NCBI GenBank assembly: GCA_900467685.1
Contig: UBQX01000017.1
Location: 29,911 to 93,910, forward strand
Length of the DNA stretch: 64,000 nucleotides
From: Hyphomicrobiales bacterium
GTDB lineage: Bacteria > Pseudomonadota > Alphaproteobacteria > Rhizobiales > Rhizobiaceae
Reading direction: 5' to 3'
Notes under the pieces: model-generated
Told to the model about the DNA's origin: nothing
The model's input: the letters and a program-made list of their open reading frames with translations, nothing else
The model's database searches: none
Part shown: positions 1 through 9,412 of the stretch, one piece after another
Numbering within the stretch: position 1 is the stretch's first letter
Layout of the letters: each line of letters begins with the position of its first letter
Translations under genes and position numbers: made by a program

Positions 1-355
1 GTTCCAGCCGGGCAACACCGGCCAGGAACGGCAGGTCTGCCGCCGGCTCGAACCGTGCGATAAAGTCGGGGAAGCTCGCGCCATATTCGAAGAGCAGGCG
101 CGAGGTCGGCGGATTGTCCTGCACGTAAAGCCTTGCCATCGCTCGGAAGAACTCCTCGCCGACCAGGTTCTGGACGGTCGGGAAGACTTCAGACAGCGCG
201 TTGACGAGGCTCACCGTGACATTGTTGCGATAGATGCCGAAGCGCCGGGACGCCTCCCTCCCGTCCGGTGTGACCATGCCTTCGGGGATGGTGCGGTCGG
301 GATCGAGAAGGGCGGCTGCAAAGGACTGTTGTGCGGACGGTGAAGCGCTATCCAT
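1..355 (-). CDS. BufC-type DUF2063 protein, partial (3' end outside window)
   Basis: The minus-strand frame starts at ATG 355-353 and is still open at base 1, giving 118 residues beginning [17 protein letters not shown]. The stretch with [22 protein letters not shown] and LARLE-type ending matches the N-terminal DUF2063 (HvfC/BufC) domain. In the family this protein pairs with a DUF692 (MNIO) enzyme and is thought to recruit its peptide precursor. The start overlaps the stop of the upstream DUF692 gene by eight bases, so translation is probably coupled. The C-terminal part lies outside the window, and a DoxX-like gene often follows in related loci. Family call is confident; the precise role is inferred from context. 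Confidence 0.88.
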   Translation of the reverse strand, partial: MDSASPSAQQSFAAALLDPDRTIPEGMVTPDGREASRRFGIYRNNVTVSLVNALSEVFPTVQNLVGEEFFRAMARLYVQDNPPTSRLLFEYGASFPDFIARFEPAADLPFLAGVARLE

Positions 356-1247
356 GGCGCAGACCCATGAGATAGGTGCTGGCGTGACGGGCAAGGATTG
401 CGTCGGCGGCCTGCGCTTCGCGGCGAAGCACCGGCCATTCGGGGACGTCATTATCCCATTCGATCAAGGTCGGGAGCGGGCCGGTCTGGCGGATGATGAT
501 ATCGTATAGTTGCCAAACCTCGTCATCGACGGGGCGGTCATGGGCATCGATCAGGAGGCGCGCGCCGTCCTCGTCCTGGTCTTCCGCGTGGCCTGCCAGA
601 TGGATCTCCTCGACAAGGTCGAGCGGGAAATCCTGCAGATACATCAGCGGCTTGAAGCGGTTGTTGACCGACGAGACCAGTACGTTGTTGACGTCGAGCA
701 GCAGGCCGCAGCCGGTGCGGCGGGCAATCTCGCGGATGAAATCCGTCTCGCTCATCGTCGAGTGTTCGAAGACCGCATAGGTCGAGGGGTTCTCGAGCAG
801 GATCTTGCGACGGAGGACAGATTGCACCAGGTCGATGTGATCGCAGACGCGGTCGAGCGTTTCCCGGTCATAAGGGACCGGCAGCAAATCATTGAAATAG
901 CTGTCGTCATGCGTGGACCAGGCCAAGTGTTCGGATATCTGTTCGGGCTGATAGCGCTCGATGACGGTCTTGAGGCGGGAAAGGTGCATGGCGTCGATGC
1001 CGTTCTCGGACCCGATGGACAGTCCGACGCCATGCACGGAGAGCGGAAATTGCTCACGCATGCGGGTCAGCAGGCGGTGCGGGTGACCGCCAGCCCCCAT
1101 GTAGTTCTCCGCATGTACTTCCAGGAAACCGATCCGGTAGCTGTCCGCGAGGATCGCGTCGGCATGAACGGACTTGAAGCCGGCTCCGGCGCGAGCGGGC
1201 AACGTCTTGCCGTTTCGGGCAGGGTGGCCGAGAACTTCCGGTTTCAT
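348..1247 (-). CDS. bufB: MNIO-family (DUF692) enzyme, BufB type
   Basis: 299 residues from ATG 1247, preceded by GAGGA eight bases upstream; a TTG at 1262 in frame is a less likely start. The DUF692 landmarks are present: EVHAENYMG near the N terminus, [24 protein letters not shown] and HLAGHAE, which supply the His, Asp and Glu ligands of the multinuclear iron centre in this TIM-barrel family. MNIO enzymes oxidatively modify cysteine residues of small precursor peptides. The gene lies between a DUF2282 four-cysteine precursor (upstream) and a DUF2063 partner (8-base overlap downstream), which is the bufferin arrangement. The modification performed here is inferred from that context. Confidence 0.9.
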   Translation of the reverse strand: MKPEVLGHPARNGKTLPARAGAGFKSVHADAILADSYRIGFLEVHAENYMGAGGHPHRLLTRMREQFPLSVHGVGLSIGSENGIDAMHLSRLKTVIERYQPEQISEHLAWSTHDDSYFNDLLPVPYDRETLDRVCDHIDLVQSVLRRKILLENPSTYAVFEHSTMSETDFIREIARRTGCGLLLDVNNVLVSSVNNRFKPLMYLQDFPLDLVEEIHLAGHAEDQDEDGARLLIDAHDRPVDDEVWQLYDIIIRQTGPLPTLIEWDNDVPEWPVLRREAQAADAILARHASTYLMGLRHG

Positions 1248-1275
1248 GTTCTTGTTCCTCAAATGATTTTGGTCA

Positions 1276-1318
1276 TGAAAAAGCCGGCACCCCAGCCGGG
1301 GGCAGCCCGGACGCCGGA
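1276..1318 (-). terminator. hairpin between bufA and bufB, possible attenuator
   Basis: Read on the minus strand, CCGGC and GCCGG form an outer stem enclosing an inner CCGGG/CCCGG stem, followed by CTTTTTC. It lies between the end of the precursor gene and the bufB ribosome site. A partial terminator here would keep precursor mRNA in excess over enzyme mRNA; that function is inference. Confidence 0.55.
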
Positions 1319-1448
1319 TTCAATGGTCAAGGCCTCCGCCTCGCGATATCCATGGATCGAAACCCTTGGCGGCTGAGGCATTGACGCAATGTCTGGCGTT
1401 CCGGATTGGGGCGTCCTTAGACGCTCTGCCGGTCCTCTTGGCCCGCGA

Positions 1449-1760
1449 TTATGCCGGCAGGTCGCGCTTCAGCGCTTCGAGCGAGCCCGCGCGGTCGCCC
1501 GGCAGCTTCATCGTGGTGCAGGTGCCCTTGGCCACGTATTTCCAGGAATTGCCCTGGAAGTCGACCTTGGAGGTGCCGGCGCAGGTCGTGCCGGGGCCGG
1601 CTGCGCAGTCGTTCTTGCCAGCCATGGCAACGCCGAAGCACTTTTCCTTGGCGTCATCGGCCGCAGCCGGGGTGACGGACGAGACGAAGGTGGTGGCGGA
1701 AACTGCCATCATGAGGGCGCTGGCAACTGCAGATGCGCCGATTACGGACTTGGTGGACAT
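1449..1760 (-). CDS. bufA: DUF2282 (BufA1-type) bufferin precursor
   Basis: 103 residues from ATG 1760, chosen because GAGGAG (1768-1773) sits seven bases upstream; an in-frame TTG further upstream has no such site. Residues 1-34 are a Sec signal peptide with a hydrophobic core ([14 protein letters not shown]) ending at an Ala-Ala-Ala site. The mature part has exactly four cysteines (41, 52, 60, 81) in the DUF2282 pattern [16 protein letters not shown] ... TTCAG ... GTC. Bufferins of this family are ribosomally made, MNIO-modified periplasmic peptides that bind copper. The neighbouring bufB and bufC support that assignment; metal specificity here is untested. Confidence 0.88.
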   Translation of the reverse strand: MSTKSVIGASAVASALMMAVSATTFVSSVTPAAADDAKEKCFGVAMAGKNDCAAGPGTTCAGTSKVDFQGNSWKYVAKGTCTTMKLPGDRAGSLEALKRDLPA

Positions 1761-1874
1761 TATGGATCTCCTCAAATTGCTTGGTTTCGGCGAGGCTGAA
1801 ATTCCCGCCGCCGGGCCTCTCTGGTCCGGTGATCAGAAGCTCTCACATTTTCTGCTGAAGTCAAAATCAAGCTG

Positions 1875-1894
1875 CGTTTATCTGGCGATAAACG
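1875..1894. promoter_or_regulatory. perfect 8-bp inverted repeat upstream of bufA
   Basis: CGTTTATC, four-base loop TGGC, then GATAAACG. It lies about 115 bases upstream of the bufA start codon and downstream of the threonine aldolase gene, so it could be an operator for the buf promoter or part of a termination signal for the aldolase. It lacks a T-tract, which favours a protein-binding site. Confidence 0.4.
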
Positions 1895-1964
1895 TCGTGT
1901 GATACCCACGTGACGGCCGCGTCATCGGCGGCGCGCCAACCGTGACGTTTCCGTGATCGGCGGT

Positions 1965-3017
1965 TTACCGCAAGATATCGATGAAGCGGTCGACTTCCGA
2001 AGCTTCCGTGGCGAAGGCCGTGACGAGGCGGACGAGGGTTTCATCCGGGGCCATCGTGTCGTGCAGATGCTCGGGGATCTCGTGCCAGTCATAGAATTGC
2101 GCTCCGGCATCCCGCAGGCGCTTGGATGCATCATTGCGGACAATGGCGAAGACTTCATTGGCATTCGTGTCCCAAGCGGCTCGGGCGTTGGTGCTGGCGG
2201 CGATGCCTGCCCGCAGGCGATCGGCCATCGCGTTGGCATGGGACGCGAGCTCCAGCCAGAGACCGTCTTCGAAATAGGCTTCGAACTGGGCTGCAACAAA
2301 GCGGGTCTTGGAGAAGAGCTGGGCCGACTGCTTGCGGATGAAGGGGAGCTGGCGGGCCTGTTCCGGGTTCATGAAGACGATCGCTTCCGCGCACCAGCAG
2401 CCGTTCTTGGTCGCGCCGAAGGAGAGGATGTCGACGCCGCGCTTCCAGGTCATCTCGGCGGGTGTCACGTTGAGAGCCGTGAGCGCATTGGCAAACCGCG
2501 CGCCGTCCATGTGGAGCGGGATGTCGTGGCTCTTCGCGATGCCGGCGATACGCTCGATCTCCTCCAGAGAATAGAGCGTGCCGGATTCGGTCGATTGCGT
2601 CACCGTCACTGCCATGGGCTGGCCGGCATGGATGAAGGCGGGTGGGACGGCGCGGATGCCGCGCTCCAGGCTCAACGGATCGATCTTGCCATCCTTGCCG
2701 GCTATGGGCGAGAGGCGGGCGGCGCTGGAGAAGAAGCCGGGCGCGCCGCATTCGTCGCAGAAGACATGCGCGCTGTCATGGCAGAAGATGACGCCGCCGG
2801 GCTTGCCGACGCTGGCGAGAGCAAGCGAATTGGCCGCCGTTCCTGTCGAGACAAAGAAGACGGCGACCTCGCGCTCGAAGATGTCGTTGAAGGTCTGCTC
2901 CACCTTCTTGTCGAGCGCGGAGGTCCCGTAAGCCGAGGCGAAGCCGCCCGCTTCCGTTGTCAGACGCTGGGCAATCTTGGGGTGGGCACCAGCCCAGTTG
3001 TCGGAGGCAAAAAACAT
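1965..3017 (-). CDS. ltaE: low-specificity L-threonine aldolase
   Basis: 350 residues, a fold-type I PLP enzyme that cleaves threonine or allo-threonine to glycine and acetaldehyde. The start MFFASDNWAGAHP, the STGTAAN phosphate-binding segment, HMDGARFANA and the PLP lysine in SFGATKNG (Lys204) are all present, and length fits the family. It is a single-gene unit: the next gene downstream (bufA) is 204 bases away, and gltB is divergent across a 566-base spacer. Substrate stereochemistry cannot be told from sequence. Confidence 0.88.
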   Translation of the reverse strand: MFFASDNWAGAHPKIAQRLTTEAGGFASAYGTSALDKKVEQTFNDIFEREVAVFFVSTGTAANSLALASVGKPGGVIFCHDSAHVFCDECGAPGFFSSAARLSPIAGKDGKIDPLSLERGIRAVPPAFIHAGQPMAVTVTQSTESGTLYSLEEIERIAGIAKSHDIPLHMDGARFANALTALNVTPAEMTWKRGVDILSFGATKNGCWCAEAIVFMNPEQARQLPFIRKQSAQLFSKTRFVAAQFEAYFEDGLWLELASHANAMADRLRAGIAASTNARAAWDTNANEVFAIVRNDASKRLRDAGAQFYDWHEIPEHLHDTMAPDETLVRLVTAFATEASEVDRFIDILR

Positions 3018-3583
3018 GGTGAATTCGGTCTCGCTCGTGTCTTATAAAGGGGAGTGTCGGGACATTAATCAATTGTCTGCCGTGCGGCCACATGGGTGCA
3101 TGAGAAACGGCCAAATTTGATCAATTGGCAATATTGAGAGCATATTCACGCAATCGGCGAAATTTAATTACGCAAAGCCGTAATTTTGCGAAAGCTTGTG
3201 TGGTGGGGCGTTAATATTTTGCCCCAAGGCCCTTGCAGCTTCGGCGTGTTTCTGGCATAGAACCGATGAAATAGGACAGGTTTGCTGTCCTATTTCGGTC
3301 TTGAGGGCCGAAGACGCGGCAAAAACGCTGGAAACAGCGACAATTCGCGCTATAGTCCGATCGTCACTTGCGGATGATAACGTCCGCCCAAGGACATCAA
3401 TCAAGGCATGAGAATTTCGCAGGTTCCTGCGCCGTGTGACGGGGCAGGCGAGGCTGAGGGATGCTCACAGACGAGATGCGCAGCTTGTGCTGTGCGACGG
3501 ACATGAGTCATGCAGCGCTTTGCTGCGTCAAGGGAATGAACAGGGGCGTCCGCGTGTGCGGACCGGTTTTTGGAGGAACGACG
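3018..3583. promoter_or_regulatory. divergent regulatory region between ltaE and gltB
   Basis: This 566-base spacer is AT-rich at the ltaE side. It holds two copies of ATCAATTG (3068-3075 and 3120-3127), 52 bases apart, a perfect inverted repeat AATTACG/CGTAATT at 3166-3172 and 3179-3185, and a long hairpin at 3268-3296. The part from about 3400 to 3583 is the gltB leader; it is open in frame with gltB, but GGAGGA six bases before ATG 3584 marks the likely start. No convincing small gene was seen. Binding proteins cannot be named from sequence. Confidence 0.5.
3268..3296. repeat. perfect 12-bp inverted repeat (hairpin) in gltB leader region
   Basis: GAAATAGGACAG, five-base loop GTTTG, then CTGTCCTATTTC. 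There is no T-tract on either side, so it is not a classical intrinsic terminator. It sits 287 bases upstream of the gltB start and could be an operator, a leader RNA structure or part of a small RNA. Confidence 0.6.
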
Positions 3584-6500
3584 ATGACGGATTTGTCGCC
3601 ATCTCAGGTCATGGGTGTAGACATCGCGGCTGGTGAGACCACCGCCACGAAAACCCGCGCCTTCGCCCGAAAACTCCCCGACGCTCAAGGGCTCTACGAC
3701 CCGAAGAACGAGCATGACGCCTGCGGCGTCGGCTTTGTCGCGCATATGAAGGGTGTGAAGTCGCATCAGATCGTCAAGGACGGTCTGTTCATGCTGGAAA
3801 ACCTGACGCATCGTGGTGCCGTCGGTGCCGATCCGCTGATGGGCGATGGCGCGGGCATTCTCGTTCAGATCCCGGATCGTTTCTTCCGCGAGGAGATGGC
3901 CAAGCAGGGCGTGACCCTGCCGAAGGCCGGCGAATATGCCGTTGGCCACATCTTCTTGCCGCGCGAAGGCGATCAGGTCGCGCATTTCAAGAAGGTCATC
4001 GGTGAGGTGATTGCGGAGGAGGGGCAGGTGCTTCTCGGCTTCCGTGACGTGCCGGTCGACAATTCCTCGCTCTCCAAGGCACCCGACATTGCCGCGACTG
4101 AGCCGCACCACGTGCAGGTCTTCATCGGCATGGGCGCTGGTGTGGCGTCCGCCGTCGAGTTCGAACGCAGCCTCTTCCTGCTGCGCAAGGTGATCTCCAA
4201 CCGCATCTATAACGAAGGCGGCGGGCAGGAAAACCGCGATTTTTATCCCGTGTCGCTGTCGTCCTCGACCATCGTCTACAAGGGCATGTTCCTGGCCTAC
4301 CAGGTCGGCGCATACTATAAGGACTTGATGGATCCGCGTTTCGAAAGCGCGGTTGCGCTGGTGCACCAGCGCTTCTCGACCAATACCTTCCCATCCTGGA
4401 AGTTGGCGCATCCGTACCGCATGGTCGCCCATAACGGCGAAATCAACACGCTGCGCGGCAACGTCAACTGGATGGCGGCCCGTCAGGCTTCGGTCTCGTC
4501 GCCGCTCTTCGGCGAGGACATCTCCAAGCTCTGGCCGATCTCCTATGAAGGTCAATCGGACACGGCCTGCTTCGACAACGCGCTCGAATTCCTCGTGCGC
4601 GGCGGCTATTCCATGGCGCATGCCGTGATGATGCTGATCCCGGAAGCATGGTCTGGCAACCAGTCCATGTCGCCCGAGCGCAAGGCATTCTACGAATATC
4701 ACGCCGCTCTCATGGAACCGTGGGACGGTCCGGCAGCAGTCGCCTTCACGGACGGCCGCCAGATCGGTGCCACGCTCGACCGCAACGGCCTGCGTCCGGC
4801 CCGCTATATCGTCACCTCCGACGACCGCGTCATCATGGCATCCGAAGCCGGCGTTCTCCCGGTCGAGGAAGAAAAGATCGTCACCAAGTGGCGTCTGCAG
4901 CCCGGCAAGATGCTGCTGATCGACATGCAGGAAGGCCGCATCATCTCGGACGAGGAGATCAAGTCCTCGCTCGCGAACGCGCATCCCTATCGCAACTGGC
5001 TCGATAACACGCAGCTGATCCTCGAAGACCTGAAGCCGGTCGAGCCGCGTGCGCTCCGCCGCGACGTCTCGCTTCTGGATCGCCAGCAGGCCTTCGGCTA
5101 CACGGTGGAAGACACGAAGATCCTGATGTCGCCCATGGCGACGACGGGTCAGGAAGCCATCGGCTCGATGGGCACGGATACGCCGATTTCGGCCATGTCG
5201 TCGAAGTCGAAGCTGCTCTACACCTATTTCAAGCAGAACTTCGCGCAGGTCACCAACCCGCCGATCGACCCGATCCGCGAAGAGCTGGTGATGAGCCTCG
5301 TCTCGTTTATCGGGCCGCGGCCGAACATTCTCGATCACAAGGGCGCTTCCAAGGCGAAGCGCCTTGAGGTTCGCCAGCCGATCCTGACCAATGGCGATCT
5401 GGAAAAGATCCGCTCCATCGGCCACACGGAAGACCGTTTCGACACCAAGACGCTCGACTTCACCTATGAAGCCGAGATGGGTGCCGAAGGCATGCCGGCG
5501 ATGATCGAGCGCCTCTGCGAGCGTGCGGAAGCGGCCGTCACCAGCGGCTATAACATCATCATCCTGTCGGACCGCCAGATTGGGCCGGACCGCATCGCGA
5601 TCCCGGCGCTGCTGGCGACGGCTGCCGTGCATCACCACCTGATCCGCAAGGGCCTGCGCACCTCGGTCGGTCTCGTCGTCGAGAGCGGCGAGCCGCGCGA
5701 AGTGCATCACTTCTGCTGTCTGGCAGGTTATGGCGCGGAAGCCATCAACCCCTATCTCGCCTTCGATACGCTCACCGACATGCATTCGCGCGGCGAATTC
5801 CCGAAGGAAGTCGATGCCTCGGAAGTGGTCTATCGCTATATAAAGGCGGTCGGTAAGGGTATTCTGAAGGTCATGTCCAAGATGGGCATTTCGACCTACC
5901 AGTCCTATTGCGGCGCGCAGATCTTCGACGCCATCGGCCTCAATTCCGAGCTGGTCGAGAAGTTCTTCTTCGGTACGGCAACGACCATCGAAGGCGTTGG
6001 CCTGGAGGAAATCGCCCGCGAGACGGTCGACCGCCACGAGTCGGCCTTCGGCAACGATCCGGTTCTGGCCGGCACGCTCGATGTCGGCGGCGAATATGCC
6101 TTCCGCAAGCGTGGCGAAGGCCATGCCTGGACGCCGGATGCGATTGCGTCGCTGCAACATGCGGCGCGCGGCAATTCACGCGACCGGTTCAGCGAGTTCT
6201 CCGCTCTGGTGAACGATCAGACCCAGAAGATGAACGCGATCCGCGGCCTCTTCACCATCAAGGATGCCGCAGCGCTCGGCCGCAAGCCGGTGGCGCTCGA
6301 TGAGGTCGAGCCGGCAGTGGAGATCGTCAAGCGTTTCGCCACGGGCGCCATGTCCTTCGGCTCCATCAGTCGCGAGGCGCATACGACGCTGGCCATTGCC
6401 ATGAACAAGATCGGCGGCAAGTCCAACACGGGTGAGGGCGGCGAAGAGTCCGAACGCTATCTGCCGAAGCTGGACGGTTCGCTGCCGCTCGAGCGCTCGG

Positions 6501-8311
6501 CGATCAAGCAGGTCGCTTCCGGCCGTTTCGGCGTCACGACCGAATATCTGGTCAATGCCGACATGCTGCAGATCAAGGTCGCGCAGGGCGCCAAGCCCGG
6601 CGAGGGTGGTCAGCTTCCCGGCCACAAGGTGGACGCGACGATCGCCAAGACGCGCCACTCGACCCCGGGCGTCGGCCTCATTTCGCCGCCGCCGCATCAC
6701 GACATCTATTCGATCGAAGATCTGGCGCAGCTGATCTACGACCTGAAGAACGTCAACCCGAAGGCCGATATCTCGGTCAAGCTCGTCTCGGAAGTCGGCG
6801 TCGGCACGGTTGCCGCCGGCGTTGCCAAGGCGCGCGCCGACCATATCACGATCTCCGGCTATGACGGCGGCACGGGCGCATCCCCGCTCACCTCGCTGAA
6901 GCATGCCGGCAGCCCCTGGGAAATCGGCCTTGCCGAAACGCATCAGACGCTGGTCCTCAACGGCCTGCGCTCGCGCGTAGCACTTCAGGTCGATGGCGGT
7001 CTCAAGACCGGCCGCGACGTCATCATCGGCGCGCTTCTGGGTGCCGACGAGTTCGGCTTCTCGACCGCGCCGCTGATTGCCGCCGGCTGCATCATGATGC
7101 GCAAGTGCCATCTCAACACCTGCCCCGTGGGCGTTGCGACCCAGGACCCGGTCTTGCGCAAGCGTTTCAAGGGCACGCCGGAGCATGTCATCAACTTCTT
7201 CTTCTTCGTCGCCGAAGAAGTGCGCGAGATCCTTGCCTCCATGGGCTTCACCAAGCTCGACCAGATCATCGGCCAGACCGACATGCTCGGACAGGAAGCG
7301 ATGATCGCGCATTGGAAGGCCAAGGGTCTCGACTTCAGCCGCATCTTCCACAAGGTCGATGCGCCGAAGGAAGCGACCTACTGGACCGAGCGCCAGCATC
7401 ACCCGATCGAGCATGTTCTCGACCGGACGCTGATCGAGAAGGCGATGCCGGCTCTGGAATCCAAGACGCCGACCGCCTTCGACGTGACGATCAAGAACGT
7501 CGACCGCTCCGCCGGCGCGATGCTCTCGGGCGAAGTCGCCATGCGCTACGGTCACAAGGGCCTCAAGGACGATACCATCGACGTGACGCTGCGCGGCACG
7601 GCCGGCCAGTCCTTCGCAGCCTTCCTGGCCCGCGGCGTGACGTTCCGCCTCATCGGCGACGGCAACGACTATGTCGGCAAGGGCCTGTCGGGCGGCAAGA
7701 TCATCGTGCGTCCGCCGGAAAATGCGAAGATCGTGGCTGAAAACTCGATCATCGTCGGCAACACGGTTCTCTACGGCGCAATCGCCGGCGAGTGCTACTT
7801 CAACGGCGTGGCCGGCGAACGTTTCGCCGTGCGCAACTCCGGTGCGGTCGCCGTCGTCGAGGGCGTGGGCGACCACGGCTGCGAATACATGACCGGCGGC
7901 GTCGTCGTCGTCATCGGCAAGACGGGCCGCAACTTCGCGGCCGGCATGTCGGGTGGCGTGGCCTATGTTCTGGACGAGGAAGGCGATTTCGCCAGCCGCT
8001 GCAATATGGCCATGGTCGAACTCGAGCCGGTTCCGGAAGAGGACGACATGCTGGAGAAGCTGCACCATCATGGCGGCGACCTCATGCACAAGGGCCGCGT
8101 CGACGTGTCCGGCGACATGACCCGTCACGACGAAGAGCGCCTCTACCAGCTCATCGCCAACCACCTGCATTACACAGGTTCGGCACGGGCGAAGGCCATC
8201 CTCGACCATTGGGCCGACTACCGTCCGAAGTTCCGCAAGGTGATGCCGGTCGAGTATCGCCGTGCGCTTGAGGACATGGAACGCATGAAGATGGGCGTCG
8301 CCGCGGAATAA
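3584..8311 (+). CDS. gltB: glutamate synthase (NADPH) large subunit
   Basis: 1575 residues from ATG 3584, with GGAGGA at 3572-3577. The enzyme transfers glutamine amide nitrogen to 2-oxoglutarate, making two glutamates, in complex with GltD. A propeptide of 46 residues precedes Cys47 (DACGVGF), the N-terminal nucleophile of the class-II amidotransferase domain (about 47-430). The central domain follows, then the FMN synthase domain with [11 protein letters not shown] and the 3Fe-4S cysteines 1169, 1175 and 1180 (CX5CX4C). The C-terminal beta-helix domain is rich in GXXXG turns. Length fits rhizobial GltB. It is separated from gltD by a toxin-antitoxin pair and ybjQ, all on the same strand. 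Confidence 0.97.
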   Translation: MTDLSPSQVMGVDIAAGETTATKTRAFARKLPDAQGLYDPKNEHDACGVGFVAHMKGVKSHQIVKDGLFMLENLTHRGAVGADPLMGDGAGILVQIPDRFFREEMAKQGVTLPKAGEYAVGHIFLPREGDQVAHFKKVIGEVIAEEGQVLLGFRDVPVDNSSLSKAPDIAATEPHHVQVFIGMGAGVASAVEFERSLFLLRKVISNRIYNEGGGQENRDFYPVSLSSSTIVYKGMFLAYQVGAYYKDLMDPRFESAVALVHQRFSTNTFPSWKLAHPYRMVAHNGEINTLRGNVNWMAARQASVSSPLFGEDISKLWPISYEGQSDTACFDNALEFLVRGGYSMAHAVMMLIPEAWSGNQSMSPERKAFYEYHAALMEPWDGPAAVAFTDGRQIGATLDRNGLRPARYIVTSDDRVIMASEAGVLPVEEEKIVTKWRLQPGKMLLIDMQEGRIISDEEIKSSLANAHPYRNWLDNTQLILEDLKPVEPRALRRDVSLLDRQQAFGYTVEDTKILMSPMATTGQEAIGSMGTDTPISAMSSKSKLLYTYFKQNFAQVTNPPIDPIREELVMSLVSFIGPRPNILDHKGASKAKRLEVRQPILTNGDLEKIRSIGHTEDRFDTKTLDFTYEAEMGAEGMPAMIERLCERAEAAVTSGYNIIILSDRQIGPDRIAIPALLATAAVHHHLIRKGLRTSVGLVVESGEPREVHHFCCLAGYGAEAINPYLAFDTLTDMHSRGEFPKEVDASEVVYRYIKAVGKGILKVMSKMGISTYQSYCGAQIFDAIGLNSELVEKFFFGTATTIEGVGLEEIARETVDRHESAFGNDPVLAGTLDVGGEYAFRKRGEGHAWTPDAIASLQHAARGNSRDRFSEFSALVNDQTQKMNAIRGLFTIKDAAALGRKPVALDEVEPAVEIVKRFATGAMSFGSISREAHTTLAIAMNKIGGKSNTGEGGEESERYLPKLDGSLPLERSAIKQVASGRFGVTTEYLVNADMLQIKVAQGAKPGEGGQLPGHKVDATIAKTRHSTPGVGLISPPPHHDIYSIEDLAQLIYDLKNVNPKADISVKLVSEVGVGTVAAGVAKARADHITISGYDGGTGASPLTSLKHAGSPWEIGLAETHQTLVLNGLRSRVALQVDGGLKTGRDVIIGALLGADEFGFSTAPLIAAGCIMMRKCHLNTCPVGVATQDPVLRKRFKGTPEHVINFFFFVAEEVREILASMGFTKLDQIIGQTDMLGQEAMIAHWKAKGLDFSRIFHKVDAPKEATYWTERQHHPIEHVLDRTLIEKAMPALESKTPTAFDVTIKNVDRSAGAMLSGEVAMRYGHKGLKDDTIDVTLRGTAGQSFAAFLARGVTFRLIGDGNDYVGKGLSGGKIIVRPPENAKIVAENSIIVGNTVLYGAIAGECYFNGVAGERFAVRNSGAVAVVEGVGDHGCEYMTGGVVVVIGKTGRNFAAGMSGGVAYVLDEEGDFASRCNMAMVELEPVPEEDDMLEKLHHHGGDLMHKGRVDVSGDMTRHDEERLYQLIANHLHYTGSARAKAILDHWADYRPKFRKVMPVEYRRALEDMERMKMGVAAE

Positions 8312-8330
8312 GTTCACCGGGGTCATTTGC

Positions 8331-8355
8331 TGTGATATGCTTTCGGCATATCACA
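8331..8355 (+). promoter_or_regulatory. perfect 10-bp palindrome, likely VapBC operator
   Basis: TGTGATATGC, spacer TTTCG, then GCATATCACA. It begins 20 bases after the gltB stop and ends 15 bases before the antitoxin start codon. VapB-type antitoxins bind palindromes of this size at their own promoters, so autoregulation is the likely role. The hairpin could also attenuate read-through from gltB. Confidence 0.65.
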
Positions 8356-8370
8356 GCCGTGGAGCCTGAA

Positions 8371-8643
8371 ATGAACGAGCATGTGAAAGACACTGGTGAA
8401 GGTGGCGAAGTTGCAGTCGCCATCTTCAAGAATGGTCGAAGCCGTGCTGTTCGCATTCCGAAGGAATTTGATCTTGAAGGTGATCGCGCCGTGATGGTGC
8501 AACAACCGGATGGTTCGATCCTGATGCGGACGGCGGAGACGGCCGGGTTGATCGAATATCTCAAGCAGGCGGAAGCCTGGGGTGGAGAGGATTTCGTCGA
8601 AAGCGACGACGATCTCGCGCCGATCGATGAGGTCGAGATCTGA
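8371..8643 (+). CDS. vapB: VapB-type antitoxin (AbrB/SpoVT-like fold)
   Basis: 90 residues from ATG 8371, with GGAG six bases upstream; an upstream in-frame ATG falls inside the operator palindrome and is less likely. The N-terminal half, VAIFKNGRSRAVRIPKEFDL, is the typical swapped-hairpin DNA-binding domain of plasmid-type VapB proteins. The acidic C terminus (WGGEDFVESDDD) would bind and neutralise the toxin. The stop overlaps the toxin start by one base (TGATG), the usual coupling. It lies between gltB and gltD. Confidence 0.85.
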   Translation: MNEHVKDTGEGGEVAVAIFKNGRSRAVRIPKEFDLEGDRAVMVQQPDGSILMRTAETAGLIEYLKQAEAWGGEDFVESDDDLAPIDEVEI

Positions 8644-9038
8644 TGCGCTACATGCTCGATACCAACATCGTTTCGGCGATCGTGAGGGATCCGCGTGGAA
8701 AGGTTTTCGAGCGGCTTCTCGAAGTTGGCGAGGAGAACGCTTTCATCAGTATCATCACCCATGGTGAGATCTGGTACGGCGTGAAGAGGAACGGCTCCGA
8801 GGAGCTGGCCCAGAAGGTATCGGCAGTGACGCGGCGTCTCTATATGGCGCCACTGCAGCTACCGGCAGATCAGCGTTACGCCGAAATCCGGCTGGCGCTG
8901 AGGCAGGGAAAGAATATCGGTCCAAATGACCTTTGGATCGCGGCACATGCAGTGGCGTTGGACGCCGTGCTGGTGACGAACAATGAAAGCAAATTTTCCC
9001 GGGTGCCGGGGCTGAAGGTCGAGAACTGGATGAAGTAG
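8643..9038 (+). CDS. vapC: VapC-type PIN-domain ribonuclease toxin
   Basis: 131 residues with the PIN-domain acidic residues Asp6 (MLDTNIV), Glu42 (HGEIWYG) and Asp96 (GPNDLWIA). The fourth position falls in VTNNESKF, a common VapC variant with Asn. PIN toxins cleave RNA, often tRNA, when the antitoxin is degraded. It is translated from a one-base overlap with vapB. It ends 32 bases before ybjQ, so the pair may be read together with the downstream gltD segment. RNA target unknown. Confidence 0.88.
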   Translation: MRYMLDTNIVSAIVRDPRGKVFERLLEVGEENAFISIITHGEIWYGVKRNGSEELAQKVSAVTRRLYMAPLQLPADQRYAEIRLALRQGKNIGPNDLWIAAHAVALDAVLVTNNESKFSRVPGLKVENWMK

Positions 9039-9070
9039 GCGCGGCGTTGGCCGCATGAGGGGATGCAGGA

Positions 9071-9397
9071 ATGATCGTCACGACGACGAACACGATAGAG
9101 GGACGCGAGATCGTCGAGTACAAGGGCATCGTCACGGGCGAGGCCATCCTTGGGACGAACGTGTTTCGCGATTTCTTCGCCAGCATCCGCGATATCGTCG
9201 GTGGTCGCTCCGGGTCTTACGAGCGGGTTCTGCGCGATGCGCGTGAGACGGCTCTGGGCGAATTGCAGGGCGAAGCTGCCCGGCTCGGTGCGAATGCAAT
9301 TGTCGGTGTCGACATCGACTATGAAACGATTTCGACCGGTTCCAGCGGTTCGATGCTGATGGTTTCGGCCTCCGGCACTGCCGTTGTGGTCCGGTAA
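9071..9397 (+). CDS. YbjQ/UPF0145 family protein
   Basis: 108 residues, starting [19 protein letters not shown] and containing [14 protein letters not shown] and a glycine/serine-rich [15 protein letters not shown] ending. This matches the small YbjQ (DUF74) family, which forms pentameric beta structures and is often labelled a putative heavy-metal-binding domain without a proven function. It lies 15 bases before gltD on the same strand, so it is almost certainly co-transcribed with it. Confidence 0.85.
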   Translation: MIVTTTNTIEGREIVEYKGIVTGEAILGTNVFRDFFASIRDIVGGRSGSYERVLRDARETALGELQGEAARLGANAIVGVDIDYETISTGSSGSMLMVSASGTAVVVR

Positions 9398-9412
9398 ACA
9401 GGTGGGAGTAAG

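Noticed and set aside
3401..6160. Very long open frame on the minus strand opposite gltB, followed by another at 6176-8326
   Set aside because: It is antisense to a fully matched gltB, composition is Arg/Asp/His-rich as expected from the reverse of high-GC coding sequence, and no family motif is seen.
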